Shown in pieces: positions 52,516 to 61,062 of a DNA stretch of 64,000 nt. The stretch's first letter is position 1, and each line of letters begins with the position of its first letter. The notes under the pieces are model-generated. The model had not been told where the DNA came from. It saw only the letters and a program-made list of their open reading frames with translations, and ran no database searches. Source of the stretch: a bacterium (GTDB lineage: Bacteria; Patescibacteriota; Saccharimonadia; Saccharimonadales; Saccharimonadaceae). Made by a program: the position numbers and the translations under genes. The DNA lies in assembly GCA_027451105.1 (NCBI GenBank), contig DAIDKB010000044.1, positions 56,664 to 120,663 of the forward strand, read 5' to 3'.

Positions 52516-53748
52516 TTACTTGATATTTTGCGCTAGACCGGCAATCGGCATCATAACACTGGCGGCAATTAGTCCAACCATACTGCCCATGATTACAATC
52601 ATGGCTGGTTCAATAATAGAGCTAAGCCCTTCGATCGAGGCGTCAACCTCTTCCTCGTAAAAGTCGGCCACCTTAACTAGGACTGTATCGGTTTGTCCGG
52701 TCTCCTCACCAACTGATAGCATTTGCGCTACGATTGCCGGAAAGAGCGGATTTTGGCTAATAACTAGCGATAACGGCTTACCGTTTTTAACTTCAGTGGC
52801 TGCATCCATAAGGGCTTTTTCGTAAACCATGTTGCCAACCGAGCGTGATGTCACTCGCAGACATTCTAGCACGGCCACACCAGCACCCATCAGTGCCGAG
52901 AAGGTTCGAGCAAAATGGGCGATAGCAACCTTTTTGACGATGCCTCTAATACCTGGAACTTTCAAAATAAGAATATGAAACCGTTCTTTGCCTTTTGGTG
53001 TCTTGATGTAGCGAAGGACGGCGTAAACAGCGCCCCCAATGACCGGGAAGATTATATACCAAAAACTAGTAAACATATGACTCACGCCAAGCATGAATAG
53101 TGTTAATCCAGGTAGCTTAGCATCTGGTCCGCCAAGATCTGTCACGATTTTTCCAATTTGGGGGATGACAAAGAGCATCAGCCCAAAGAAGGCTAAAACG
53201 GTAATCGAAAGTAGGACGGTTGGATAGGCCATGGCGCTTTTGACTTTTTTGCGAATCGTCGTGCTTTTTTCTTGCTGCATGGCTAGTCGTTTTAAAATTT
53301 CATCCAAAATACCGGCTGTCTCACCAGCTCGCACCATGTTGACGTAGACATCGTTAAATGTATCCGGGTATTTAGCCAGGGCGTCGCCTAGGGTTGCACC
53401 AGCTTCGACGTCCTTAATTACACCGGTTAAGATTTGCTTAAGGCGTGGGCTTTCAGAGTGATCGGCGAGAGACGTCAGCGATCGCACGAGCGGCACGCCT
53501 GCACCAACCATGGCGCTTAGTTGACGAGTCATCATGACTAGGTGGTCTGGTTTGACCTTATTGTTGTTAAACAATTTGGATAGCGAAAAACCAGCGCTAG
53601 CCGAAGCGCTTGATGCTTGTTTGAGGCTAATGGGTCGAAGCCCCTGTTTAGTAAGGGCGGCGATGGCACTGCCGCGGTCGGCCTGTTCAAGCATGCCAGT
53701 GACTGGCTTGTTTGATTTATCGGTTGCTACATATAGGAAATTTGTCAT
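52516..53748 (-). CDS. pilC: Type IV pilus inner-membrane platform protein PilC
   Basis: 410 residues. Two T2SF/GspF domains, each with the LVRSLTSLADHSESPRLKQIL and LECLRVTSRSVGNMVYEKAL type start, MVRAGETAGILDEILKRLA and MLSVGEETGQTDTVLVKVA signatures, and three membrane helices in all. PilC anchors the motor ATPase PilB, which is encoded 2 bp upstream. Confidence 0.93.
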   Translation of the reverse strand: MTNFLYVATDKSNKPVTGMLEQADRGSAIAALTKQGLRPISLKQASSASASAGFSLSKLFNNNKVKPDHLVMMTRQLSAMVGAGVPLVRSLTSLADHSESPRLKQILTGVIKDVEAGATLGDALAKYPDTFNDVYVNMVRAGETAGILDEILKRLAMQQEKSTTIRKKVKSAMAYPTVLLSITVLAFFGLMLFVIPQIGKIVTDLGGPDAKLPGLTLFMLGVSHMFTSFWYIIFPVIGGAVYAVLRYIKTPKGKERFHILILKVPGIRGIVKKVAIAHFARTFSALMGAGVAVLECLRVTSRSVGNMVYEKALMDAATEVKNGKPLSLVISQNPLFPAIVAQMLSVGEETGQTDTVLVKVADFYEEEVDASIEGLSSIIEPAMIVIMGSMVGLIAASVMMPIAGLAQNIK

Positions 53749-53750
53749 TA

Positions 53751-55532
53751 CTAATCTTTACTGACCCTAAGGACTTCTTCGATTGTGGTTTCACCGCGTA
53801 GTGCCTTGATAAAGCCATCGGTCTGCATCGAAATCATACCCTCGGCAATTGCCTGGGCTTGAATCTGATTACTGGTAGCGTTGCTCATGATTAGCTTTTG
53901 TACACCAATAGTATTAGCAAGCACTTCATAGATACCGGTACGGCCTTTGTAGCCGTTATGAGCATCGTCGTCATTATCATCGGCGCTTGCTCGCCACAGA
54001 CTGACAATGCCATTTTCATCAGTGCTTAGCGGTAAATCGGCACCCATACCCTCGGCCTGAGCGCGTTTTTCAAGTTCGTGAATAACCTTGAAGGCTTGAG
54101 GTGTAGTGATGTTAAACATGCGCATGACGGCCTGTTTTTCTTCATCGGTCGGCGCGTAGCTTTGACGAGTCTCTTTATGCAACTTACGGACAAGACGCTG
54201 ACCAACGACAGCTCGGACAGTACTGGCGATTAGAAAAGGCTCAATGCCCATATCAAGTAGACGTGGCAGACAGGTAGCGGCATTATTGGTGTGCAAGGTG
54301 CTAAAGACAAGGTGTCCGGTTAGGGCGGCCTGGACGCCCAAATCGGCGGTTTCGCCATCACGGATCTCACCGATCATAATAATGTTCGGATCTTGGCGGA
54401 GTAGGGCGCGTAGGCCGTTGGCAAAAGTCATGCCAGCTTTTTCATTGGTCTGAGTTTGGTTGACGCCGGGGATGCGATACTCAACCGGGTCTTCAATTGT
54501 CGAGATGTTAACGCTCGGTGTATTTAAAATCGACAACACACTAAACAAACTGGTTGACTTACCGCTACCGGTCGGCCCGGTAACTAGCACCATACCGTTT
54601 GGTTCGGTCAGGGCTAACTTCATAACTTCAAGCGACTTGCCCCAATAGCCAAGTGACTCTAGGGTAACGGCTTGGTCGGATTCATCCAAAATACGCATGG
54701 CGATTTTTTCGCCATCGGCCACTGGTAGTGAGCTAACACGCAGGGCGTACTGGCGACCGGCGATTTTAATCTTGAAGCGGCCGTCCTGCGGAACGCGGCG
54801 TTCATCGATTTTTAGGTTACTCATAATCTTGATGCGGCTAATTAGGGCGCCTAGCACGCTTTTTGGTAGGCGGTTAACCTCTTTTAGAACACCATCGATT
54901 CGGTAGCGCACCTGAACGTACTCCTCACGAGGTTCAATATGAATATCGCTAGCGTGGCTACGAATAGCATATTCAAGCAACAGGTTGACGGTCTGGGCGA
55001 TTGGCGAATCTTCGGCAATGTCCTGCTCGTTAACGGTTTGTTCAGCTAGGGCATCCTCGCGCTGGACGTCAATAACTTCGTTAAGCTCCTGGTTAACATC
55101 ACCACGGTAATTTTCAAGGGCAGCCAGGATATTTTCGCTGGTGGCGATATAGATACGGGTGTTCGAACCAATCTCTTTTTGAATAAAGTTGACCGCCTGG
55201 ATGTCGTCTGGGTCTTCCATGGCAAGTTGGGCGACGCCATCGTCACCAACCTTAAACAAAACAGCATTGTATTGGCGAGCGATGCGTTCGGGAATGCGAT
55301 TTAGGACATCGGACGGAATACTGTGAGGATCAAGTTCGATGTAGGGGATTTGCGCATAGTCGGCAAAGGCCTGAATTAGGGTCGTCTCGTTGACGATTTC
55401 CTTTTCGATCGCCAAATCTTGCATAGGGCGCCTCGAACGTTCAGCCTCTTCTTTAAGGGCCTTAATTTGCTCTGGTGTAGCCGCACCGCTGCGGGCGAGC
55501 AACTTTTCGATAATTGCATCAGAAATACGCAT
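53751..55532 (-). CDS. pilB: Type IV pilus assembly ATPase PilB (without zinc tetracysteine)
   Basis: 593 residues. N-terminal GspE/MshEN domain (about 1-150), then the ATPase: SDIHIEPRE, Walker A GPTGSGKST (319-327), IGEIRDGETADLG, LTGHLVFSTLHTN. Usually four cysteines bind zinc near the C-terminus (LCxxC ... GCxxC). Here the region reads LVRKLHKETRQ and later a Asp-rich stretch before GYKGRTGIYEVL, with no cysteines. It drives pilus extension. No PilT-type retraction ATPase is seen in this window. Confidence 0.93.
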   Translation of the reverse strand: MRISDAIIEKLLARSGAATPEQIKALKEEAERSRRPMQDLAIEKEIVNETTLIQAFADYAQIPYIELDPHSIPSDVLNRIPERIARQYNAVLFKVGDDGVAQLAMEDPDDIQAVNFIQKEIGSNTRIYIATSENILAALENYRGDVNQELNEVIDVQREDALAEQTVNEQDIAEDSPIAQTVNLLLEYAIRSHASDIHIEPREEYVQVRYRIDGVLKEVNRLPKSVLGALISRIKIMSNLKIDERRVPQDGRFKIKIAGRQYALRVSSLPVADGEKIAMRILDESDQAVTLESLGYWGKSLEVMKLALTEPNGMVLVTGPTGSGKSTSLFSVLSILNTPSVNISTIEDPVEYRIPGVNQTQTNEKAGMTFANGLRALLRQDPNIIMIGEIRDGETADLGVQAALTGHLVFSTLHTNNAATCLPRLLDMGIEPFLIASTVRAVVGQRLVRKLHKETRQSYAPTDEEKQAVMRMFNITTPQAFKVIHELEKRAQAEGMGADLPLSTDENGIVSLWRASADDNDDDAHNGYKGRTGIYEVLANTIGVQKLIMSNATSNQIQAQAIAEGMISMQTDGFIKALRGETTIEEVLRVSKD

Positions 55533-55594
55533 AATGCTTACGCTCCATTGTAATTGACAGGTTAAAAAAGCGCCAGATGCTATAATGATTATTA

Positions 55595-56047
55595 ATGATC
55601 ATAGAGGTAAAAACCGAAAACGAGATGAAGGCTTTTGGGGCGCAACTGGGCACCTTGCTTAAGGGCGGTGAAGTTATCGAATTAGTAGGTGATGTCGGTG
55701 CCGGAAAAACAACCTTAACAAAAGGCATTGCTGTCGGTCTGGGTGTCGATGAAGATGTCCAGAGTCCAAGCTTTACGATTAGTCGAGTTTACCTGGCGCG
55801 AGATAATTTAGTCTTGGCACATTATGATTTTTATCGCTTGCAGAGTGCCGGCATTATGGCCGATGAGTTAAATGAGGCCGTTAGTGATGCCTCGACAATT
55901 ATCATTATTGAATGGGGCGGCGTTGTTGAAGGTGTTTTGCCGTCTGATCGCTTGACTATCCAAATTGATTCACCAACCGAATCGATTCGTCAGTTGACGG
56001 TCGTATCAAATGGGCCGATTAGTGCCGCTATAGAAGGAGAATTATGA
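55595..56047 (+). CDS. tsaE: tRNA threonylcarbamoyladenosine biosynthesis protein TsaE
   Basis: 150 residues. P-loop LVGDVGAGKTTLTKGIA, then QSPSFTISRVY and HYDFYRL: typical TsaE. It is the ATPase of the t6A complex, working with TsaB and TsaD on tRNAs that read ANN codons. TATAAT ends 9 nt before the ATG. It overlaps tsaB by 4 bp (ATGA). Its stop is TGA. Confidence 0.93.
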   Translation: MIIEVKTENEMKAFGAQLGTLLKGGEVIELVGDVGAGKTTLTKGIAVGLGVDEDVQSPSFTISRVYLARDNLVLAHYDFYRLQSAGIMADELNEAVSDASTIIIIEWGGVVEGVLPSDRLTIQIDSPTESIRQLTVVSNGPISAAIEGEL

Positions 56048-56430
56048 TTTTATTATTAGATACTAGCACGCCAATCTGCAAATTAACTATGGTTGATGGC
56101 GATAATCGCTTTGATGACCAGTGGGAAGCCGCGCGGACGCTCGCCAAAGGTTTGCTTGACTATATTGAGACTAATCTTAAAAAGCACGATAAAACTTGGC
56201 GGGATATTAGTGCTATTGGTGTTTTTGAGGGTCCGGGTAGTTTTACGGGGCTACGTATCGGTCTGACGGTCATGAATACAATTGCCGATAGTCAAGCGAT
56301 TCCAATTGTTGGCGGTAGGGGTGATGACTGGCAAGAATCTGTTTTGTCAAGGCTAGAGAACGGCGAGAACGATCAAATTGTACTGCCATTTTATGGTAGC
56401 GATGCGCATATTACGGCGCCAAGAAAATAG
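56044..56430 (+). CDS. tsaB: TsaB-like protein, short
   Basis: 128 residues against about 220-240 in typical TsaB. The first ASKHA lobe is present (LLLDTSTPICKLTMVD, then GVFEGPGSFTGLRIGLTVMNTIA), but most of the second lobe is missing. A frame-preserving trimmed form is more likely than a pseudogene, since the gene is coupled to tsaE and has a clean end. It may still form the TsaB-TsaD interface, which uses the N-terminal lobe. TsaD is not in the window. Confidence 0.82.
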   Translation: MILLLDTSTPICKLTMVDGDNRFDDQWEAARTLAKGLLDYIETNLKKHDKTWRDISAIGVFEGPGSFTGLRIGLTVMNTIADSQAIPIVGGRGDDWQESVLSRLENGENDQIVLPFYGSDAHITAPRK

Positions 56431-56589
56431 CTTGTTTATAATAGTCAAAAAAACTACACTATATATAAGTCCATACGGACTTCTGAATAAATTTTGATAT
56501 ACCCGCCATTGGCCCTGAACATTTGATACACCTACTTTTCTGTAACTCTGCATCACAATACAGAGGTCAACGCGAGGAAGGAAACAATT

Positions 56590-58101
56590 ATGATTGAAGC
56601 AGTAATAGCCGCTCTTATTGGCGTGTTTGCTGGCGTAGGCGGAACTTACACCTACGACAAGAGGCGCCGGGCTGGTGGTAAGCATCAAGCGGAAAAACTG
56701 GTTGCCGATGCCAAGACCAAGGCAAGTGACATTGTCTTAAAAGCCAAGGATGAGGCCCTGTCGATGGTAAATGATGCTAAAAAAGAGGAGACTGAGCGCC
56801 GTCGTGAGTGGCAAAAAACCGAGTCACGTTTGGTAGAGCGCGAGGCGAACCTTGATCGTAAACTTGACGAGCTTGATAAGCGGTCCGAAAACTTACGCGC
56901 CCAAGAGGATGAGGTTGAGTCTCTCAAATCTGAAATTCGCGAAATTCGCACCAAGCAACAAGATAAGCTTGAGAAAATCGCTGGTCTTAAAAAAGCTGAT
57001 GCGGCCGAAAAACTGATGCAGATGACCGAAAAAGATATCAAGCAAGACTTGATTGGCTTGGTCGGAAAACTGCAAAATGACGCTCAGGTTGATGCCGACG
57101 AGCTTGCCCAGACGATTCTTGTGACTGCTATGGAGCGGATGTCATCAGAGGTTACGGCCGAGCGTACCGTTACGGCTTTGAAATTGGCCGATGAAGAGAT
57201 GAAAGGCCGAATTATAGGTAAAGAGGGCCGCAATATCCAAGCATTGCAACGTGCAACCGGTGTCGATATTTTAGTTGATGATACGCCAGGCATGATTATT
57301 CTAAGTAGCTTTGACCCGTTAAGGCGTCAGGTTGCCCGTATGTCACTTGAAATGTTAATGAAGGACGGTCGAATTCACCCTGGAAGAATCGAAGAAGTTG
57401 TCGCAAAAGCCGAAAAAGAAATCGACAAAGAAGTTACTCGGGCAGGTGAGGACGCCGCCAGGGATGTTGGTGTCGTTGGTATCCCGCGCGAGATGCTTCA
57501 CCTACTGGGCGAGCTCAAATTCCGTACCAGCTATGGCCAAAATGTTTTGATGCACAGTACCGAGATGGCTCATTTATCTGGTATGATTGCCGAAGAAATT
57601 GGGGCCGATGTGCGGATTACCAAGATTGCGACTTTACTGCATGATGTTGGTAAGGCGGTAACCCATAAATTGGAAGGCAAGCATCACCACATTGGCGCTG
57701 AGTTAGCTCGTAAATACGGTATGAGTGACGAAATCGTTCACGCGATTGAGGCGCACCACGATGATATCGAGGCAACTACCCCTGAAGCTCTAATCGTGCG
57801 CGTTTGTGACGCCCTATCGGCGGCTCGACCAGGTGCCCGTAACATCAGCGCCGAGAACTTTGTTGAGCGTATGCGTGATCTTGAAAACATCGCCCTAAGC
57901 TTCGGTGGTATCGACAAGGCCTATGCGATTAGCGCCGGTCGTGAAGTCCGTATTATTGTTAGTCCAAAGGCGATTGACGATCTTAGTGCCATCAAGTTGG
58001 CGCGTGATATTGCCAACAAGATTGAAAGTACTATGCAATATCCGGGTACGATTAAGGTTAACGTGATTCGCGAAACGCGCGCTATCGAATACGCTAAGTA
58101 G
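56590..58101 (+). CDS. rny: Ribonuclease Y
   Basis: 503 residues. N-terminal membrane helix (1-20), a long coiled coil (about 30-170), KH domain with GRIIGKEGRNIQALQ, and HD domain with LLHDVGKAV and AHHDDIEA. It starts mRNA decay at the membrane. A GAGGAAGGA ribosome site precedes the ATG. The 160-bp upstream gap holds TTTATAATAG and a small AAGTCC-ATAC-GGACTT hairpin, possibly autoregulatory. Confidence 0.96.
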   Translation: MIEAVIAALIGVFAGVGGTYTYDKRRRAGGKHQAEKLVADAKTKASDIVLKAKDEALSMVNDAKKEETERRREWQKTESRLVEREANLDRKLDELDKRSENLRAQEDEVESLKSEIREIRTKQQDKLEKIAGLKKADAAEKLMQMTEKDIKQDLIGLVGKLQNDAQVDADELAQTILVTAMERMSSEVTAERTVTALKLADEEMKGRIIGKEGRNIQALQRATGVDILVDDTPGMIILSSFDPLRRQVARMSLEMLMKDGRIHPGRIEEVVAKAEKEIDKEVTRAGEDAARDVGVVGIPREMLHLLGELKFRTSYGQNVLMHSTEMAHLSGMIAEEIGADVRITKIATLLHDVGKAVTHKLEGKHHHIGAELARKYGMSDEIVHAIEAHHDDIEATTPEALIVRVCDALSAARPGARNISAENFVERMRDLENIALSFGGIDKAYAISAGREVRIIVSPKAIDDLSAIKLARDIANKIESTMQYPGTIKVNVIRETRAIEYAK

Positions 58102-58117
58102 GTTGTAAATAGTCAAT

Positions 58118-58151
58118 TAAAAATAACCCCTATTCTGGGGTTATTTTTTTG
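58118..58151 (+). terminator. Terminator of rny
   Basis: AATAACCCC-TATTCT-GGGGTTATT followed by TTTTT. Confidence 0.9.
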
Positions 58152-58323
58152 TATGCTCCCCTACTCTTTCAAGTAAAAAACACAACATAAATTAAAAAAT
58201 ATGTTTAATACATAAAGATAGATCATACGTCAGTAATTTAATCGGTTGCTTTTCGTCCTTTTGGACTCATCGGCATGAACTTCATTCATGGAAGCAAATT
58301 TGAAAAGTATTACCGAAAGCCAG

Positions 58324-58362
58324 GTAGGTGGAGCGCGACAAAAATCATCGCGCCCCACCTAC
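58324..58362. repeat. GC-rich inverted repeat beside the atypical ORF
   Basis: 14-nt arms (58324-58337 and 58349-58362) pair at 13 of 14 positions around an 11-nt loop. It lies directly after the stop of the minus-strand ORF at 58365 and may end its transcript, though no U-run follows. The rest of the 58102-58364 gap holds the rny terminator and AT-rich sequence with no visible gene. Confidence 0.7.
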
Positions 58363-58364
58363 TG

Positions 58365-58715
58365 CTACAGCGCGGCTTGGTACCAGCGACGCAACAGCGG
58401 GCCGTACTGCCAATGTAGGCATAGCAGCTCGACGCTGAGCTGCTGCAGTTCAGGGCTGAGGCCGCCGGCGACGTAATCGGCAGCCTTGAAGGCCGCGAGG
58501 GCTTTGTCGTGCAGCTTGCTGCCCTGGTCTATCTCGTCTTGCAGAACGGCCGCCAGGTGCTCCATAAAAGTCAACATGGCGCGGCCGTTGTCGACCATGT
58601 CGATGCTGGACTTGAGCGCTCGCCACTTCTTGACGTTACGGACGTAACGCTCTCGCAGGCGCTTGCCGTGTGGCATGATGTCGACATCGACATCATCTTG
58701 AATTGCCAAGGACAT
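58365..58715 (-). CDS. Hypothetical protein in a GC-rich island
   Basis: 116 residues from the ATG before SLAIQDDVDV, which has GAGAGG 9-10 nt upstream; a TTG at 58772 would extend it by 19 residues without a ribosome site. Helical, charged, with several Leu-rich amphipathic helices (MLTFMEHLAAVLQDEIDQGSKLHDKALAAF, LSPELQQLSVELLCLHW). Third codon positions are mostly G or C, unlike the neighbours, which suggests recent transfer. No family recognised. Long plus-strand frames over it are shadows. Confidence 0.6.
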   Translation of the reverse strand: MSLAIQDDVDVDIMPHGKRLRERYVRNVKKWRALKSSIDMVDNGRAMLTFMEHLAAVLQDEIDQGSKLHDKALAAFKAADYVAGGLSPELQQLSVELLCLHWQYGPLLRRWYQAAL

Positions 58716-58844
58716 CCCGTGTTGCCTCTCGTCGTTGATATAGGGCGGGATTGGTTTTGGTGTACTTTTCAAACATCACCGATGCCGACTCTGGTCAGCA
58801 AAGGCATCGATATACTATAGAACAAATATTGGTATATGTCTATA

Positions 58845-59153
58845 CTAAACTTCGCTTTCGATGGGAGCTGGTTCGGGTATGGTCTTTGGGCTATTTTTAC
58901 GTTGATAACGAAATATTAATCCAAGCATTGTGATGTAAAAAGTAACCCACGCAATATTAGCTAAGATAAATGGTAAGGCTTTTATGGAGATCGAATAGAT
59001 TAGACTTATCAACTGACAAGCTGTCCATGTTATCCAGGTGGGAAGACTTAGTTCATCTGATCGTTTAGCGACGAGCAGCTGCCTTACTTGTGGCCACATA
59101 GCAATGACGGATGCGGTAGACGCAAGAAGATATGCTAATTCGATTAAGTTCAT
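58845..59153 (-). CDS. PQ-loop/SemiSWEET-like membrane protein
   Basis: 102 residues with three helices. The first ends in MWPQVRQLLVAKRSDELSLPTW, a PQ-loop motif as in SemiSWEET sugar carriers and related small transporters. A three-helix half-transporter would work as a dimer. The C-terminus is polar. It lies downstream of tRNA-Pro(CGG) on the same strand. Confidence 0.82.
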   Translation of the reverse strand: MNLIELAYLLASTASVIAMWPQVRQLLVAKRSDELSLPTWITWTACQLISLIYSISIKALPFILANIAWVTFYITMLGLIFRYQRKNSPKTIPEPAPIESEV

Positions 59154-59235
59154 GTGTGTATTAAATTTTGAAAATAGTTAATGCCAACGACATTAGCATA
59201 AGTTGATACACAATTTAAGTGATGTAAGTCTATTT

Positions 59236-59311
59236 TGGTCGGGGTGATCCGACTTGAACGGACGACCTCAGCGTCCCGAACGCTGCGCGCTACCAACTGC
59301 GCCACACCCCG
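59236..59311 (-). tRNA. tRNA-Pro (CGG)
   Basis: 76 nt with encoded CCA. Acceptor CGGGGTG/CACCCCG, anticodon stem AGCGT-TCGGGA-ACGCT region with loop TTCGGGA, T-arm GTCCG-TTCAAGT-CGGAT. No duplicated 3' end and no CCA hairpin follow it. Confidence 0.93.
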
Positions 59312-59435
59312 ATATTTTTTTATTGTAAGACTTTTTAAATTAAAAAACAGTCTCAAGTGCTATGTGGCGATAAAACTTGCAAAGTTAAGTGACATACCTC
59401 ACAGTATGGGTATGAACATATAGCCGAGGAGGAAT

Positions 59436-60203
59436 ATGAATTTTACTAAAAGACTAAGTAAGGGTCTGCGTGACAAGCTAACAACCGAAGAGCGCTTTGT
59501 TTCAAAATCAAATCGTAAAAATCTATACATTAGTGCCCTATCGTTAATATTGCTAGGTAGCATTCTGTTTATTTTGCTGGTCATTCAAGTCAAAACAAAT
59601 AGTGGCATTGTAGCGCTTGATCATCAAGTTGCAAAGTGGTTTGTCGATATCAGGACGCCATTTTGGACAAGTTTTAATATCGCCCTGGCCATTATCTTTG
59701 GCCCGATATCGATGCCGATTATTGTTTTTGTAGTAACCATTCTTTGGATTATATTTGCGAAACACGCCTGGCGACCGCTGATGCTAGCTGGCTTCATGGG
59801 AGTAGGAGTTGGCTTGATTCAAATCTTGACACGTTTGGTGCAGCGCCATCGCCCACCAATTGACTTAATGCTATTTGGTCAAGACACAACGTATTCGTTT
59901 CCCTCGGGTCATGTTTCAGGAACGGCTGACTTCTTTCTACTGATAGCGTATTTGGTGGTATCGCGTAAGCCAACACGTCGGCGTATCGCAATTGCTATTG
60001 TAATTGCGACAGTCGGAATATTATCACAGGTCTTTAGTCGACTATACCTTGGCTACCACTGGTTGTCCGATACTTTGGCGTCGATTTGCTTGGCGATGAT
60101 TATCCTAGGCGTCGTCATCGCAATCGATACTAGACGCACGGTTCGTATACCGGGCGAAAAAGTAACTGGTGAGCTTTCCAAGGTCCAAACCGAGAGTACC
60201 TAA
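59436..60203 (+). CDS. PAP2 family phosphatase
   Basis: 255 residues. A cytoplasmic N-terminus, five or six helices and the three PAP2 motifs: TRLVQRHRPP (KxxxxxxRP-like, with R first), FPSGHVSG, and SRLYLGYHWLSD. Likely removes phosphate from a lipid phosphate such as undecaprenyl pyrophosphate or phosphatidic acid at the outer face of the membrane. AGGAGG precedes the ATG. Followed by DUF1206 and lipid-kinase-like genes, perhaps one lipid-related operon. Confidence 0.88.
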   Translation: MNFTKRLSKGLRDKLTTEERFVSKSNRKNLYISALSLILLGSILFILLVIQVKTNSGIVALDHQVAKWFVDIRTPFWTSFNIALAIIFGPISMPIIVFVVTILWIIFAKHAWRPLMLAGFMGVGVGLIQILTRLVQRHRPPIDLMLFGQDTTYSFPSGHVSGTADFFLLIAYLVVSRKPTRRRIAIAIVIATVGILSQVFSRLYLGYHWLSDTLASICLAMIILGVVIAIDTRRTVRIPGEKVTGELSKVQTEST

Positions 60204-60221
60204 AGAAATGGGGATTAGGTG

Positions 60222-61034
60222 ATGGATAAAAATATTGTCAAAATTGCTCGAATTGTTCGTCATAATTCTAAGTTCGAAATATTGACCCGCTTTGGCTATA
60301 TCTCAAATGGTGTTCTGCATGGTTTGATTGGCCTGGCCGTTTTATCGCTGGTCCGCGGTGTGGCCGAAGAGGTTGACCAGTCGGGCGTACTGGCTCCACT
60401 AACCCGGACGGCTTATGGAACAATCTTATTGTTACTGATTTCGGCGGGACTAGTGGTGCTCGGTATCTCACATTTTGTACGTGTTATTTTGATGCGCAAA
60501 AATCCTGGCGCCGACCGAAAATGGCCACGACAAATCGGCGAATCGGCCAAGGGTTTGGCATATCTAGTTGTTGGCGTGTCGTCGATGGCATTTATTTTTG
60601 CAAAGGCAAATGAACCAAACTCGGTCAACTCGTCAATCGATTTTACCGCTCACCTCTTGGCATTGCCGATGGGCGAGGCATTACTGCTAATCATTGGTCT
60701 TGGCATTATTGCACTGGGTATTAATTTTATTTATCGCGGTGTTTCTAGACGATTTGTTGGCGTGCTTGATTTTGCCAAAATAAAATTAAAGCGCCCAGTT
60801 ATTATCCTTGGCGTCATTGGTTATATCGCCAAGGGTCTGACCTTTATATCGCTCGGTTCGTTGTTTTGTAACGCGGCAGTGACGCTTAACCCATCAAAAG
60901 CGAGCGGCCTTGACGGTGCATTTAAAAATCTGATTGCCCTACCATTTGGCGCGCAGCTTTTGCTGCTGCTTGGCCTGGGGCTAATCGTCTATGCGATTTA
61001 CTGTGTGGCGCGGGGCATGTATGCAAAACTTTAA
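60222..61034 (+). CDS. DUF1206 family membrane protein
   Basis: 270 residues from the ATG (a GTG lies 3 bp before). Three repeats of a two-helix unit, each with an arginine/glycine start (TRFGYISNGVLHGLIGLAVL, GESAKGLAYLVVGVSSMAFI, GVIGYIAKGLTFISLGSLF) and a Phe/Leu second helix: DUF1206. Function unknown. Sits between PAP2 and the diacylglycerol-kinase relative. Confidence 0.85.
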   Translation: MDKNIVKIARIVRHNSKFEILTRFGYISNGVLHGLIGLAVLSLVRGVAEEVDQSGVLAPLTRTAYGTILLLLISAGLVVLGISHFVRVILMRKNPGADRKWPRQIGESAKGLAYLVVGVSSMAFIFAKANEPNSVNSSIDFTAHLLALPMGEALLLIIGLGIIALGINFIYRGVSRRFVGVLDFAKIKLKRPVIILGVIGYIAKGLTFISLGSLFCNAAVTLNPSKASGLDGAFKNLIALPFGAQLLLLLGLGLIVYAIYCVARGMYAKL

Positions 61035-61062
61035 TATAATAAGAGGAGAGTAGGTGAAAATC

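Noticed and set aside
56044..56047. UGA possibly read as glycine, as in some CPR lineages
   Set aside because: tsaE ends at a TGA exactly where the coupled next gene starts, and no ORF in the window needs TGA read-through.
58509..58820. 103-aa plus-strand frame in the GC-rich island
   Set aside because: It is the complement of the better minus-strand ORF, which has a ribosome site and a plausible helical protein; GC-rich DNA leaves long open frames on both strands.
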